From: Nitriliruptoraceae bacterium
GTDB taxonomy: Bacteria; Actinomycetota; Nitriliruptoria; Nitriliruptorales; Nitriliruptoraceae
Direction of reading: 5' to 3'
Assembly: GCA_003561535.1 (NCBI GenBank)
Contig: PWWI01000013.1
Span: 1-32,833, forward strand
Length of the DNA stretch: 32,833 nt
Each line of letters starts with the position of its first letter. Within the stretch, counting starts at the first letter, position 1. This document shows, one piece after another, positions 14,496 to 22,759 of this stretch. Both the position numbers and the translations under genes were made by a program. A model generated the notes under the pieces. It saw only the letters and a program-made list of their open reading frames with translations, made no database searches and was not told the DNA's origin.

Positions 14496-16034
14496 TCACC
14501 GGCAGACCGGGCTGACCGTCGGCCAGGGGTTGACCCACATACCGCCGTGGCGTCGGCCGAGGTGCAGGTGCGGCGGGGTGGTCCGGGCGTTGCCGGTGTT
14601 GCCCACCGTGCCGATGGTCTGGCCCCGGGCCACGCTCACCCCGGGCTCGATGCCCTCCGCGACCGTGTCGAGGTGGGCGTTGTACCACTCGCTGCCGTCG
14701 CCGATCCGGTAGGTGACCGTGATGCCCCCCAGGCCCGTCGGAGCGGACGGCGGGTTCCAGCGGGTCACGGTGCCGTCGGCGACCGCCACGACGGGAGTCC
14801 CGGTGGTCGCGAAGATGTCGTTGCCCTGGTGGAAGCGGCCACCGGAGCGCGGGTAACCCCAGTCGTTGCTGAAGTCGCGCCCGGCGACGGCGCCCTGGAC
14901 CGGGCAGACGACGCCGGGGACTCCCGGGCCACCGCCGGCACCGGGGGGGCTGAGCCGGCCGCCGCGCGGCGCACTCGAGCCGCTGCTGGCGCTGCTGGAG
15001 TTCCCCGAGTTCGCCGCGGCCCTGGCGGCCTCCTCGGCGGCGGCCTTGGCTGCGGCCTCCTCGGCGGCACGGCGTTCAGCCTCGCGGCGTGCGGCCTCCT
15101 CGGCGGCCCTGGCGCGCGACAGCTCGGTCTGCAAGGAGGCCTGGCGGGTCTGCACCCGGGCCAGCATCGACGCCGTCTCGGAAGCTGAGGTGCGCAGTGC
15201 GGCGACCATGGTGCGTTGCTGTTGCTCGGCCTCGGCCACCTCCTCCGCGAGCGACGCGGCTTCTTCCCGCAGCTGCTCGACGGTCCGCAGGGTCGCGACG
15301 GCCACGGCCTCGGCCTGCAGCGCCTCGCCCCGCGCGATGGCAGCGTCGCGGGCGCGTTGCTCGCGGGCCGTGCGCAGCTCGAACACGAGCTTGACCGTGG
15401 CGTCCTGGACGTCGACCACGGTCTCCAACTGTTTCATGCCGACGGCGAAGGAGTTGGGATCCTCGGCGCGGCGCAGGATCTCCAGGGCCATGGCACCGGC
15501 CTGGGCGCCGCTGGAACCGAACTTGAAGGTGTGCACCAGGTGCGAGGAGAGCAGGAACTCCTGCTCGACGAGCTCCTCCTCGGCCTCGGCGAGCAGCACC
15601 GTCGCGCGATCGTGCGCGCGCTCGGCGGCGTCACGCTCCTCCTCGGCGTCCACCAGCGCCATCTCCGCGAGGGCGACCTGGCCCTCGGCGGCCGTCAGGC
15701 GGGACCGGGCATCCTCCAGGCGGGCACCGACGGCCGCGAGGTCCTCCTCGGCCTGGCTGAGCTCGCCCCTGACCGTCCCCAGCTCGCTCGCGAGGCCGCG
15801 CCGCTGCTGCTCGGTCTGCTCGAGGTCGCGCTCCACCTCGCTGCTGGACCGCTCCTGGGCGCCCACCGGTGCCGACGGTGTGGCGAGCCCGAGCATCGGT
15901 GGCAGGAACCCGAGGATGAGCACAGCGATCAGCGCGCGGTGACCGATGCGCCCCCGCCGGGCTGTGCCGTCAGTCCTGCGCTGCGTCACTGCTGCCACCA
16001 CGTCGAGGGCCGATCTGCTGTTGCGGGTGTACAC
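14496..16034 (-). CDS. Secreted M23-family peptidoglycan endopeptidase with long coiled coil
   Basis: A 512-residue exported protein. Start GTG 16034 is tentative, because no upstream GTG has a good ribosome site; GTG codons 12, 13 and 16 are alternatives. The hydrophobic signal segment (about 34-50) is followed by a likely cleavage site near PVGAQ (56-60). Residues 62-335 are a long coiled coil rich in Glu, Arg and Ala, then comes a low-complexity Ser/Gly linker. The C-terminal peptidase has zinc-ligand motifs RFHQGNDIFA (about 400) and HLHLG (about 489). The architecture matches EnvC/NlpD- or PcsB-like cell-wall hydrolases, in which the coiled coil controls the peptidase or contacts FtsEX. 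No ftsEX is present here. A secreted role in wall remodelling is likely. Confidence 0.9.
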   Translation of the reverse strand: MYTRNSRSALDVVAAVTQRRTDGTARRGRIGHRALIAVLILGFLPPMLGLATPSAPVGAQERSSSEVERDLEQTEQQRRGLASELGTVRGELSQAEEDLAAVGARLEDARSRLTAAEGQVALAEMALVDAEEERDAAERAHDRATVLLAEAEEELVEQEFLLSSHLVHTFKFGSSGAQAGAMALEILRRAEDPNSFAVGMKQLETVVDVQDATVKLVFELRTAREQRARDAAIARGEALQAEAVAVATLRTVEQLREEAASLAEEVAEAEQQQRTMVAALRTSASETASMLARVQTRQASLQTELSRARAAEEAARREAERRAAEEAAAKAAAEEAARAAANSGNSSSASSGSSAPRGGRLSPPGAGGGPGVPGVVCPVQGAVAGRDFSNDWGYPRSGGRFHQGNDIFATTGTPVVAVADGTVTRWNPPSAPTGLGGITVTYRIGDGSEWYNAHLDTVAEGIEPGVSVARGQTIGTVGNTGNARTTPPHLHLGRRHGGMWVNPWPTVSPVCR

Positions 16035-16310
16035 GAAAGTGGCTCATGTTGCCAGTGTGGCGACTCGGACACTAGCTCCCCTGGCATCGGCTCACCGCGC
16101 TCCCGCCTTGACCCCGCGCGCGTACTCGGTCGGCGCAAGGTCCCCTCCGTGCCGACCGACCGGCCGACGCTACCCCCGGGGGCCGCCCCGATGGCACCGG
16201 CGAGACGTGGTCGGTCGACCTTTCACGGAACGAACGGAGACGAATCGTTCCGAGCCAGCTAGCGTCACCTCCGGCGAGGTGGCCGGCGGTGCACACCGAG
16301 GGAGGCGACC
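16035..16310. promoter_or_regulatory. Divergent intergenic region between M23 peptidase and AtuA-family gene
   Basis: These 276 bases hold no convincing gene. On the minus strand, TAGTGT (16069-16074) could be a -10 box for the peptidase. An imperfect inverted repeat, GTTGCCA at 16048-16054 with TGGCGAC at 16058-16064 (6 of 7 pairs), lies just downstream of it. On the plus side there is a perfect 8-bp inverted repeat at 16226-16252, listed separately, and a TAGCGT box at about 16260-16265. Confidence 0.4.
16226..16252. promoter_or_regulatory. 8-11-8 inverted repeat, candidate repressor operator
   Basis: CGGAACGA (16226-16233) and TCGTTCCG (16245-16252) are perfectly complementary around an 11-base centre, so the half-sites are 19 bases apart, nearly two helical turns. 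The repeat lies just upstream of a TAGCGT -10-like box and 59 bases before the GTG start of the AtuA-family gene. Its size and A/T content stand out from the GC-rich surroundings. A dimeric TetR- or GntR-type repressor would fit, but no regulator gene is adjacent. Confidence 0.4.
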
Positions 16311-18125
16311 GTGACGGACGGCGAGGGGCTGCGGGTCGGCAACGGTTCAGGGTTCTACGGCGACCGCTTCGAGGCGATGGCGGAACTGGTGGAGGGCGGC
16401 CCCCTGGACGTCCTGACCGGGGACTACCTCGCCGAGTTGACGATGCTGATCCTGTGGCGCACCCAGCAGCGCACGCCGGACGCCGGCTACGCGCGCACGT
16501 TCCTCCGGCAGGCGCGGGAGGTCCTGCTCCCCTGCCTCGACCGGGGCATCCGGATCGTGGTGAACGCCGGCGGGTTGAACCCCTCCGGACTCGTGACCGC
16601 GCTCCGCGAGCTCGGCCGGGAGCTCGGACGCGACCCGGCGATCGCCGCCGTGACAGGGGATGATCTGCTCCCCCGGCTCGAGGAGCTCACCGGTCGGGGT
16701 CGGGCCCCGGTGCACGCCCGGACCGCTCGCCCGTTGGCCGACCTCGGCGTGCCTGCGATCACCGCCAACGCCTACCTCGGTGGCCGGGGCATCGCCCGCG
16801 CGCTGGACGCCGGCGCCGAGGTGGTCGTCACCGGCCGGGTCACCGACGCGAGCCTGACCGTCGGGCCGGCGCTGTGGCGGTTCGGCTGGTCGCCGCAGGA
16901 CCACGACCGCATCGCCGGTGCGATGGTGGCCGGGCACGTCATCGAATGCGGCGCCCAGGCCACCGGTGGCAACTACGCCTTCTTCCGCGAGATCCCCGGG
17001 CTCGAGCACGTCGGCTTCCCCATCGCCGAGCTCCGCGCCGATGGCTCGTCGGTGATCACCAAGCACCCTGGTACCGGGGGCGCGGTGACGGTCGGGACCG
17101 TCACCGCCCAGCTGCTCTACGAGGTCGAGGGTCCCCGCTACCTCGGACCCGATGCGGTCGCCAGGTTGGACACCATCGCGCTCCGCCCCGACGGGTCGGA
17201 CCGCGTCGCCATCGAGGGGGTCAGGGGCGAGCCGCCCCCGGGGACGCGCAAGGTCGCGGTCAACACCCTGGGCGGGTTCCGCAACCGGGCGACCTTCCTC
17301 CTCACGGGGCTGGACATCGAGGAGAAGGCCGCGCTCGTCCAGCGCCAGCTCGCCCGGCGCATCGACCTCGACGGGATCGACCGCGTCCACGTCGACCTGG
17401 TTCGCACCGACCAGCCGAACGCCCCGACCAACGCGCAGGCGGTGGCGACCCTGACCGTCACGGTGGAGCACCACGAACCCGAGGCGGTCTCACGCCGGCG
17501 GTTCGGCGACGCCTGCGTCGCCATCGGGTTGGCCAGCTACCCGGGTTTCACCCTCACCGCTCCCCCGAGCGACGCCGAACCCTTCGGCCGGTACTGGCCC
17601 GGACTGGTGGCGGCCGAGGACGTGCCCGAGCTGGTGACGTTGCCCGACGGCACCGGCGAGGAGCTGCCGCCGATCCTCGGGGGGCAGCCGGCCGCATCGT
17701 CGGCGCCGGTCGCCGCCGTCCCCCCGACTCCACCGGTGCCCGACGGCCCGCGGGTCGAACGGCCACTCGGGCTGCTGGTGGGAGCCCGCTCGGGTGACAA
17801 GGGCGGGGACGCCAACGTGGGCCTGTGGGTCCGCGAACCCGACCACCTCGGTTGGCTGCTGGAGATCGCCGGGGACGTCGACGCCGTGCGCCGGCTCCTC
17901 CCGGAGGCCGAGGGACTGGACATCGAGGTCCACCCGCTGCCCCGGCTCGCGGCGGTCAACGTCGTCATCCGCGGCCTGCTGGGCGAGGGGGTCGCGTCGG
18001 CTGTCCGGCCCGATCCCCAGGCCAAGGGGCTCGGCGAGTACCTGCGCTCCCGGTGGGTGCCGGTGCCGACGACGTGGCTCGCCGACGATGACGAGGCCTC
18101 GGTTCAGTCGGAGCTGGCGCGGTAG
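16311..18125 (+). CDS. AtuA-family protein (acyclic terpene utilization, DUF1446)
   Basis: A 604-residue protein starting at GTG 16311 behind GAGGGAGG. The N-terminal DUF1446 domain (about 6-450) has GNGSGFYGDRFEAM, LTGDYLAELTMLIL, VVNAGGLNPSG, ITANAYLGGRGIARALDAGA, VVTGRVTDASLTVGP and IECGAQATGGNYAFF. A Pro/Ala-rich linker (about 458-475) leads to the smaller C-terminal AtuA-like domain with GARSGDKGGDANVGLW (about 490-505). AtuA was named from the citronellol/geraniol pathway of Pseudomonas, where its exact reaction is unsettled. Fused two-domain versions like this occur in actinobacteria. No acyl-CoA carboxylase or dehydrogenase is adjacent, so the link to terpene breakdown is only by family. 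Its last 22 bases overlap the end of the convergent SWIM gene. Confidence 0.9.
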   Translation: MTDGEGLRVGNGSGFYGDRFEAMAELVEGGPLDVLTGDYLAELTMLILWRTQQRTPDAGYARTFLRQAREVLLPCLDRGIRIVVNAGGLNPSGLVTALRELGRELGRDPAIAAVTGDDLLPRLEELTGRGRAPVHARTARPLADLGVPAITANAYLGGRGIARALDAGAEVVVTGRVTDASLTVGPALWRFGWSPQDHDRIAGAMVAGHVIECGAQATGGNYAFFREIPGLEHVGFPIAELRADGSSVITKHPGTGGAVTVGTVTAQLLYEVEGPRYLGPDAVARLDTIALRPDGSDRVAIEGVRGEPPPGTRKVAVNTLGGFRNRATFLLTGLDIEEKAALVQRQLARRIDLDGIDRVHVDLVRTDQPNAPTNAQAVATLTVTVEHHEPEAVSRRRFGDACVAIGLASYPGFTLTAPPSDAEPFGRYWPGLVAAEDVPELVTLPDGTGEELPPILGGQPAASSAPVAAVPPTPPVPDGPRVERPLGLLVGARSGDKGGDANVGLWVREPDHLGWLLEIAGDVDAVRRLLPEAEGLDIEVHPLPRLAAVNVVIRGLLGEGVASAVRPDPQAKGLGEYLRSRWVPVPTTWLADDDEASVQSELAR

Positions 18126-19054
18126 CGGGTCCGCTCCCCCGACCCCGTCCGCAGCACCGTGCCCTGGGCGTAGAGCTGATCGAGGGCCGGCCGGACGAGC
18201 TCCTCATCCCTGCCGAGCGCCGCTGCCAGGGAGGCGACCGTTGCCACCCGCTGGGCGCGGAGTTCAGCCAGCAGCGCCTCCTCGTCGGCGGCCTCGGCCC
18301 CGTCACCCGCGGCCAGGCGCCAGGCCGTGGCCGACGCCCGCTCGACCAGCAGCTCCAGCACCTCGACATCCTCGACGCCGGGCGGGGGGCCGAGCTGGCG
18401 CAGCAGACCGGCGGGGTCGTTGACCGGCGTCGGATGCAGCGCGATCGCGTCCAGGTCCCCCCGGGCCCCGGTCAGCCCCCGCGAGGGATCCAGCTCCCGC
18501 GCCGGGGACGCCGTCGAGGCAGCGGTGCGACGCAGGGCGCTCAGGAGTGCCTCCCGGGTCCGTCCCCTAAGGGTCAACAGCAGGGTTGGGGTCCGGTCGA
18601 TCTGGACGCAGGCCAGGGTGTGGACCGCCACGGCGTGCCGGCACCAGGCCTCCCGTTCGCGGCAGGTGCACCGCGGCGACAACTCCTCGAAGGCCGGGAC
18701 CACCTCGATGCCGGCAGCGGCCAGGGAGTCGACGAGGGCGGAGGACAGCTGGCCCTCCAGCAGGCTGGCGGTGGGGCGTAGGGAGGCGGCCAACTCCGGG
18801 ATGGCGCGCGCCCAGCCGGCCTCGCCCACCTCCGGCCACCCGATCTCGACCTGGTAGGGGCTGACCCGGTCCTCCGACACCTGGCCGCGGACGGCGCCGG
18901 GGAGCAGCGTCAGGTCCTCGACGGCCCCACGCCGGGCCAGCGCCTGACCGCGCTGGACCTGCCGGGCGGCCGAGGGACCCGCCTGGTCCAGGATCGCGAG
19001 CACCTGCTCCCCCCACCAGTGGCGGACCGAGGTGTAGATCCCCGAGGCGCTCAC
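18104..19054 (-). CDS. SWIM zinc-finger protein, partner of the Snf2 helicase
   Basis: A 316-residue protein starting at GTG 19054, overlapping the TGA of the helicase gene (GTGA). The SWIM motif CxCx6CxH is complete: Cys129, Cys131, Cys138 and His140 in CTCREREAWCRH. The region before it (about 9-125) has the conserved WWGEQVLAIL and RRGAVEDLTLLPGAVRGQV. The C-terminal part (about 250-316) looks like a helical or winged-helix segment with LAAALGRDEELVRPALDQLYAQGTV. In actinobacteria such SWIM proteins are commonly encoded with an Snf2-type ATPase and are thought to contact DNA or the helicase. The pair may remodel or repair DNA-protein complexes; the target is unknown. The 3' end overlaps the AtuA-family gene by 22 bp. 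Confidence 0.9.
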   Translation of the reverse strand: MSASGIYTSVRHWWGEQVLAILDQAGPSAARQVQRGQALARRGAVEDLTLLPGAVRGQVSEDRVSPYQVEIGWPEVGEAGWARAIPELAASLRPTASLLEGQLSSALVDSLAAAGIEVVPAFEELSPRCTCREREAWCRHAVAVHTLACVQIDRTPTLLLTLRGRTREALLSALRRTAASTASPARELDPSRGLTGARGDLDAIALHPTPVNDPAGLLRQLGPPPGVEDVEVLELLVERASATAWRLAAGDGAEAADEEALLAELRAQRVATVASLAAALGRDEELVRPALDQLYAQGTVLRTGSGERTRYRASSD

Positions 19055-22000
19055 GAGGCACCCCCGGGCAGGGCGACCAACCGGGGCCGCCCGATCGCCG
19101 TCGCCGCGTCGTCGCCGTCCTGGGGCCCGTCGTCCAGCTCGTCGCTGTCGGCGAGGTGGTCCGTGGACAGCGAGACCAGCTCCTTGAGCTCCTCGTCGTC
19201 GAGTTCGGTGACCCACGCCTCCCCGCTGCCCACCACCGCATCGGCAAGGGCCCGCTTGCGCTCCAGCAGCTCCGCGATCCTCTCCTCCAAGGTCCCGGCC
19301 GTGACCAGCCGGTGGACGGTGACGGTCTCGGTCTGGCCGATGCGGTGGGCCCGGTCCGTCGCCTGGTCCTCGACGGCGGGGTTCCACCAGCGGTCGAAGT
19401 GCAGCACGTGGGAGGCGCGGGGGAGGTTGAGCCCCGTGCCCCCGGCCCGCAGGGACACGAGCAGGATCGGAGGCGCGTCGTCATCGGTCTGGAAGCGGTG
19501 CACCATGTCGTCACGCCCTCCCAGCGGCACACCACCGTGGAGGAAGGGCACCTCCCGGAGCTGGAGCCGCTCGCCGAGATGGTGCTGGAGCAGGTCACCC
19601 ATCTCGCGGAACTGGGTGAACACCAGGGCGCGCTCATCGGCGTCCACGATCTCGGCGAGGATCTCCGTGGCCCGGGCGAGCTTGCCGCTGCGGCCCGGCA
19701 GTGCCCCGTCATCGCGCAGGTACTGGCGGGGGTGGTTGCAGATCTGCTTCAGCGCGGTCAACAGGGCCAGGATGCGTCCCCGCCGCTCGAAGGCCGTACC
19801 ACCGAGCCCATCGCCCCCGAACGCCTGCTCCACCGTGGCCTGGTACAGCGCCGCCTGCTCGCGGGTGAGCGAGCAGGAGACGGTGATCTCCTGCTTGGGG
19901 GGCAGGTCCACCGCCACCTCGGGGTCGTCCTTGCGTCGACGCAGCACGAAAGGTGCGATCAGTCGGCGCAGCCGTGTCGCGGCCTCCTCGTCGTGCCAGC
20001 GCTCGATGGGGACGGCGAACCGCTCGTTGAAGGCCCGCTGGCTGCCGAGCAGGCGCGGGTTGGTCACATCGATGATCGACCACAGCTCGGAGAGCCGGTT
20101 CTCCAGGGGGGTCCCCGTCATCGCGATGCGCGTGCGGGCCCGCAGGGAACGTGCGGCCTGCGCTCCCTTCGACCCCGGGTTCTTGATCTGTTGGGCCTCG
20201 TCGAGCACGACCACGTCCCACAGTGCGTCCTCGAGTCGGCCGATGTCGCGGCGGAGCAGGGCGTAGGAGGTCACCACGACCGACCCTGGGCGGAACGCCC
20301 GGGCGGTCACGGGACGGTCGGCGCCGTGGTGGCGGATCACGGGCAGATCGGGTGCGAACCGCGCGATCTCCCGCTCCCAGTTGCCGACGACCGAGGTCGG
20401 GCAGACGACCAGGTGGGGCCGGTCCTGCTCCCGGGAGGTGAACAGGGCGATGGCTTGGAGCGTCTTGCCGAGCCCCATCTGGTCCGCCAGGACCCCGCCC
20501 ATCCCCAGCTCGCTCAGCCGTTGGAGCCACGCCACGCCACGCTCCTGGTAGGGGCGCAACTGGCCGACGATACCGATGATGTCGGCGGCCGCCGGGGCAT
20601 CGCTGCGACGCAGACGCTCGAGGAGGTCGAGCAGGGCGCCGTCGGCCACGGCCTCCACCGGTCCCACCTCGCGCACCTGGAGCTGGCCGGACAGCGCCGC
20701 CGCGAGAGCCTCGGTGAGTTCCAGCGACGCCGAGCCGCCCGCCAGGGCGGTGATCGCCGATGCCTCGGAGTGGTCGACGTGGACCCACCGCCCCCGCCAG
20801 CGCACCAACGGGGCCTGGAGGCCGACGATCCGGGTGAACTCCTCCTCGGTCAGGGTGTCGTCACCCAGGGCGACCTCGTAGCGCAGATCGGTCAGGGAGG
20901 AGGCGCTGAGCCCATCCTCGACCCCGGTCCGCAGCGCAGCGGGGGCGGTGCTGCCGATGCGGACCCGGAGCCTGAGCCGCAGGGTCGAGGCCTCGACCAG
21001 CTCCCCGGGCACCGTGACGACCACACCCGCGGCAGCCAGGGCGTCCCGGGTGTCGCCGAGGAGCGCGGCGGCCTCCTCCGGGGCGAGCTCGAGGCCGGCC
21101 GGGGCGCGTTGCTCCAACGCCCGGTCCAACGCCGGGAACAGGCGGGCGGCGGCGGACAGGCCCCGGATCAGGGTGGCCTCGGGATCGTCGATCCGTCGAC
21201 CCGCCAGGGTCAAGGTCCGGCCCGCCCGCTGCCAGACCCGGGCCGCGTCGAGGCGCTGACCGGGGTCGGAGGGAGCGGCGAGGCCGATGGCGAGGTGCCA
21301 GGGCAACCCGGCAGCCCGCAGTTCCCCGGACACCTCGGCGTCCTCACGCGGGGGCTCGAGCGCGAGCCAGAGCCGGGCCGCGGTGTGACGAGCGGCCCCG
21401 AGCACCGGTGCCGCCCACTCCTCGACGTCCTCGACCACGTCCTCCGGCGCGACCCTCAGGTGCCCCACGGTGGGATCGGTGCCGCGCAGGGCGTCGGCCC
21501 ACATCTGCGCCCAGGGGCGCCGTGGACCTCGTCGGCGAGGGTCGAGCTCCGGCCGGCGGCCCTCCCGCGCACAGGCGTCGGCGACGGCGTCGAGGAAGGC
21601 GAGGACCAGGTCCTGCGCACTCCAAGGCTCCCCCGTCGGCAGACGCAGGGCATGGGCGGCCACCGGCATCGCCGCCGCGAGCTGCTCCGGCCGCCCATCG
21701 GACCTCGCCACCGCACGCCAGACGCCGCGGACCTCGCCCGGACTGTCGGTGGCCACGACGCCCGGCAGCAACCTTCCGGCTGCCACCAGCTCCAGACCCA
21801 GTTTCGCGGCGACGCTCCACGCCAGCACCGAGGCGCTGGGCCGCGCCCAGGCCGGCTGCTGCGATCCTGGGGGCAGAGCAGCCAGGACCCGCAGCGTCGG
21901 GAGCAGCGGGAGCCGGCGGCCGGGGACATCGGCGGCGCGGAACCCCTCCCCCGCGCTGAGGAAGGTCGGGTGCTGGACCGGCGTCCCCACGGGGATGCCG

Positions 22001-22137
22001 AGCGCGTCGGCTTCAGCTTCCAACTCGACCGCGGGCCCTCTCGCCCCTTCCTCACCGGTCGCAGCCCACAGCGTGAAGCTCCCGGCGGCGGGCACCAGCT
22101 CGCCCGGGACGAACGTGAGCTGTGCACGGGCGATCAC
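19051..22137 (-). CDS. Snf2/Rad54-type DEAD/DEAH helicase
   Basis: A 1028-residue ATPase. GTG 22137 follows GGAG with 5-base spacing; the frame stays open further upstream but without a ribosome site or recognisable sequence. Residues 1-480 form the bacterial Snf2-associated N-terminal region. The helicase core follows: Walker A DQMGLGKT (about 550-557), CPTSVVGNWEREI, the DEAQ box DEAQQIKN (about 643-650), TGTPLENRLSELWSI, and the second RecA-like lobe with VFTQFREMGDLL, RAGGTGLNLP and ATDRAHRIGQ (about 925-934). These are motifs of Snf2 double-stranded DNA translocases. Such enzymes use ATP to move along DNA and displace proteins such as RNA polymerase (RapA) or recombination factors. It is translationally coupled to the SWIM protein and probably acts with it. 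Confidence 0.94.
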   Translation of the reverse strand: MIARAQLTFVPGELVPAAGSFTLWAATGEEGARGPAVELEAEADALGIPVGTPVQHPTFLSAGEGFRAADVPGRRLPLLPTLRVLAALPPGSQQPAWARPSASVLAWSVAAKLGLELVAAGRLLPGVVATDSPGEVRGVWRAVARSDGRPEQLAAAMPVAAHALRLPTGEPWSAQDLVLAFLDAVADACAREGRRPELDPRRRGPRRPWAQMWADALRGTDPTVGHLRVAPEDVVEDVEEWAAPVLGAARHTAARLWLALEPPREDAEVSGELRAAGLPWHLAIGLAAPSDPGQRLDAARVWQRAGRTLTLAGRRIDDPEATLIRGLSAAARLFPALDRALEQRAPAGLELAPEEAAALLGDTRDALAAAGVVVTVPGELVEASTLRLRLRVRIGSTAPAALRTGVEDGLSASSLTDLRYEVALGDDTLTEEEFTRIVGLQAPLVRWRGRWVHVDHSEASAITALAGGSASLELTEALAAALSGQLQVREVGPVEAVADGALLDLLERLRRSDAPAAADIIGIVGQLRPYQERGVAWLQRLSELGMGGVLADQMGLGKTLQAIALFTSREQDRPHLVVCPTSVVGNWEREIARFAPDLPVIRHHGADRPVTARAFRPGSVVVTSYALLRRDIGRLEDALWDVVVLDEAQQIKNPGSKGAQAARSLRARTRIAMTGTPLENRLSELWSIIDVTNPRLLGSQRAFNERFAVPIERWHDEEAATRLRRLIAPFVLRRRKDDPEVAVDLPPKQEITVSCSLTREQAALYQATVEQAFGGDGLGGTAFERRGRILALLTALKQICNHPRQYLRDDGALPGRSGKLARATEILAEIVDADERALVFTQFREMGDLLQHHLGERLQLREVPFLHGGVPLGGRDDMVHRFQTDDDAPPILLVSLRAGGTGLNLPRASHVLHFDRWWNPAVEDQATDRAHRIGQTETVTVHRLVTAGTLEERIAELLERKRALADAVVGSGEAWVTELDDEELKELVSLSTDHLADSDELDDGPQDGDDAATAIGRPRLVALPGGAS

Positions 22138-22169
22138 GGACGCTCCAGGAAGGTGACAGGCGACTGGAC

Positions 22170-22175
22170 AGCGTA
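22170..22175 (-). promoter_or_regulatory. Candidate -10 box TACGCT for the Snf2/SWIM operon
   Basis: On the minus strand, TACGCT fits TANNNT and lies 32 bases before the GTG at 22137. The leader would be about 26 bases and include the GGAG site. No clear -35 is seen. Confidence 0.3.
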
Positions 22176-22316
22176 AAGGTTCGCAGCCGAGGCGCCGACG
22201 TCCGGGTGCTGCAGCCAGGGTTGCGTCGTCGGGCCGCAGGTCATGGACAACACGCCGTGACCTCGTGCATCCTGTCGTCAGAGGGCACCGAACAAGGTGG
22301 GGAAGGTCAACGACAC

Positions 22317-22340
22317 GCCGACCGTTCCCACGGTGTCGGC
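22317..22340. other. Bulged hairpin in the divergent region before the small unknown gene
   Basis: GCCGACCGT (22317-22325), loop TCCC, ACGGT (22330-22334), a GT bulge and CGGC (22337-22340) can form a 9-bp stem with one 2-base bulge. It sits between two divergent promoters (minus start at 22137, plus start at 22405). It could be an operator dyad or chance. The rest of the 267-base intergenic region (22138-22404) shows nothing else beyond the -10 candidates. Confidence 0.2.
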
Positions 22341-22373
22341 CCCGTCGAACCTCAGCGCTGTCGCACCGCCCCG

Positions 22374-22379
22374 TACCAT
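22374..22379 (+). promoter_or_regulatory. Candidate -10 box TACCAT for the small unknown gene
   Basis: TACCAT matches the TANNNT pattern with an A at the fifth position. It lies 25 bases before the GTG at 22405, leaving a leader of about 20 bases that includes GGAGG. Confidence 0.3.
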
Positions 22380-22404
22380 CTGCTCCCCCCTCCCGGAGGC
22401 GAAC

Positions 22405-22671
22405 GTGTCCGACACCACACACGCGACCTACACCGCGGTGGCCGACTCGGATCTGGCCACGGAACGCGCCGTCGCCTGGCTACAGGACGAGTTCCCTGGC
22501 TGGGTGATCGACGTCGATGAGACCGCTACCTGGGAAGGCGACCTGCGGTCTCTCTGGATAGCACGACGTGAGGGACATCACCCCCAGGCCGAGCTGTCCG
22601 CCGCCAAGCTGCACAGCCGGCTGAGCGACTACCTGCAGCGCGAGGAGCGACGTCGGGCGTTCTCCAACTGA
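22405..22671 (+). CDS. Small conserved-looking hypothetical protein (88 residues)
   Basis: GTG 22405 follows GGAGG with 5-base spacing and gives an 88-residue soluble acidic protein. The frame is open to 22297, but the upstream part has no ribosome site and overlaps the likely promoter. The sequence has amphipathic character: ATERAVAWLQDEFPGWVIDV in the first half, then DLRSLWIARREGH, and a C-terminal helix AKLHSRLSDYLQREERRRAF. A pattern of helix, strand, Trp-rich strand and helix is suggested. No cysteines, signal or membrane segment are visible and I recognise no family. It is a single-gene unit followed by tandem hairpins, so it is probably transcribed on its own from the TACCAT box. Confidence 0.7.
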   Translation: MSDTTHATYTAVADSDLATERAVAWLQDEFPGWVIDVDETATWEGDLRSLWIARREGHHPQAELSAAKLHSRLSDYLQREERRRAFSN

Positions 22672-22683
22672 TGTCGCGCGGTA

Positions 22684-22738
22684 GCCGCACGGTGTGCGGC
22701 GACGGCGCACCAGGCCCGGCGACCCGGTCGCCGGGCCT
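22684..22738 (+). terminator. Tandem hairpin terminator after the small unknown gene
   Basis: Two perfect hairpins follow the stop at 22671. The first is GCCGCAC (22684-22690), loop GGT, GTGCGGC (22694-22700). The second is a 12-bp stem, AGGCCCGGCGAC (22712-22723), loop CCG, GTCGCCGGGCCT (22727-22738), followed by CTCTC. The second is the strongest intrinsic-terminator structure in the window, although its tail is pyrimidine-rich rather than a true U-run. It insulates the small gene from marP, whose ATG is 21 bases further on. Confidence 0.7.
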
Positions 22739-22759
22739 CTCTCATGGTCGAATCCTCCC

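Noticed and set aside
16048-16064. Imperfect inverted repeat GTTGCCA/TGGCGAC upstream of the M23 gene as an operator
   Set aside because: Only 6 of 7 pairs, and it does not match a known cell-wall regulator site; mentioned only within the intergenic entry.
19156-22176. A 1006-codon plus-strand open frame opposite the Snf2 helicase gene
   Set aside because: Its product is low-complexity Gly/Arg/Pro/His sequence with no motif. Its length follows from GC-rich codon use on the opposite strand, where all helicase motifs are intact.
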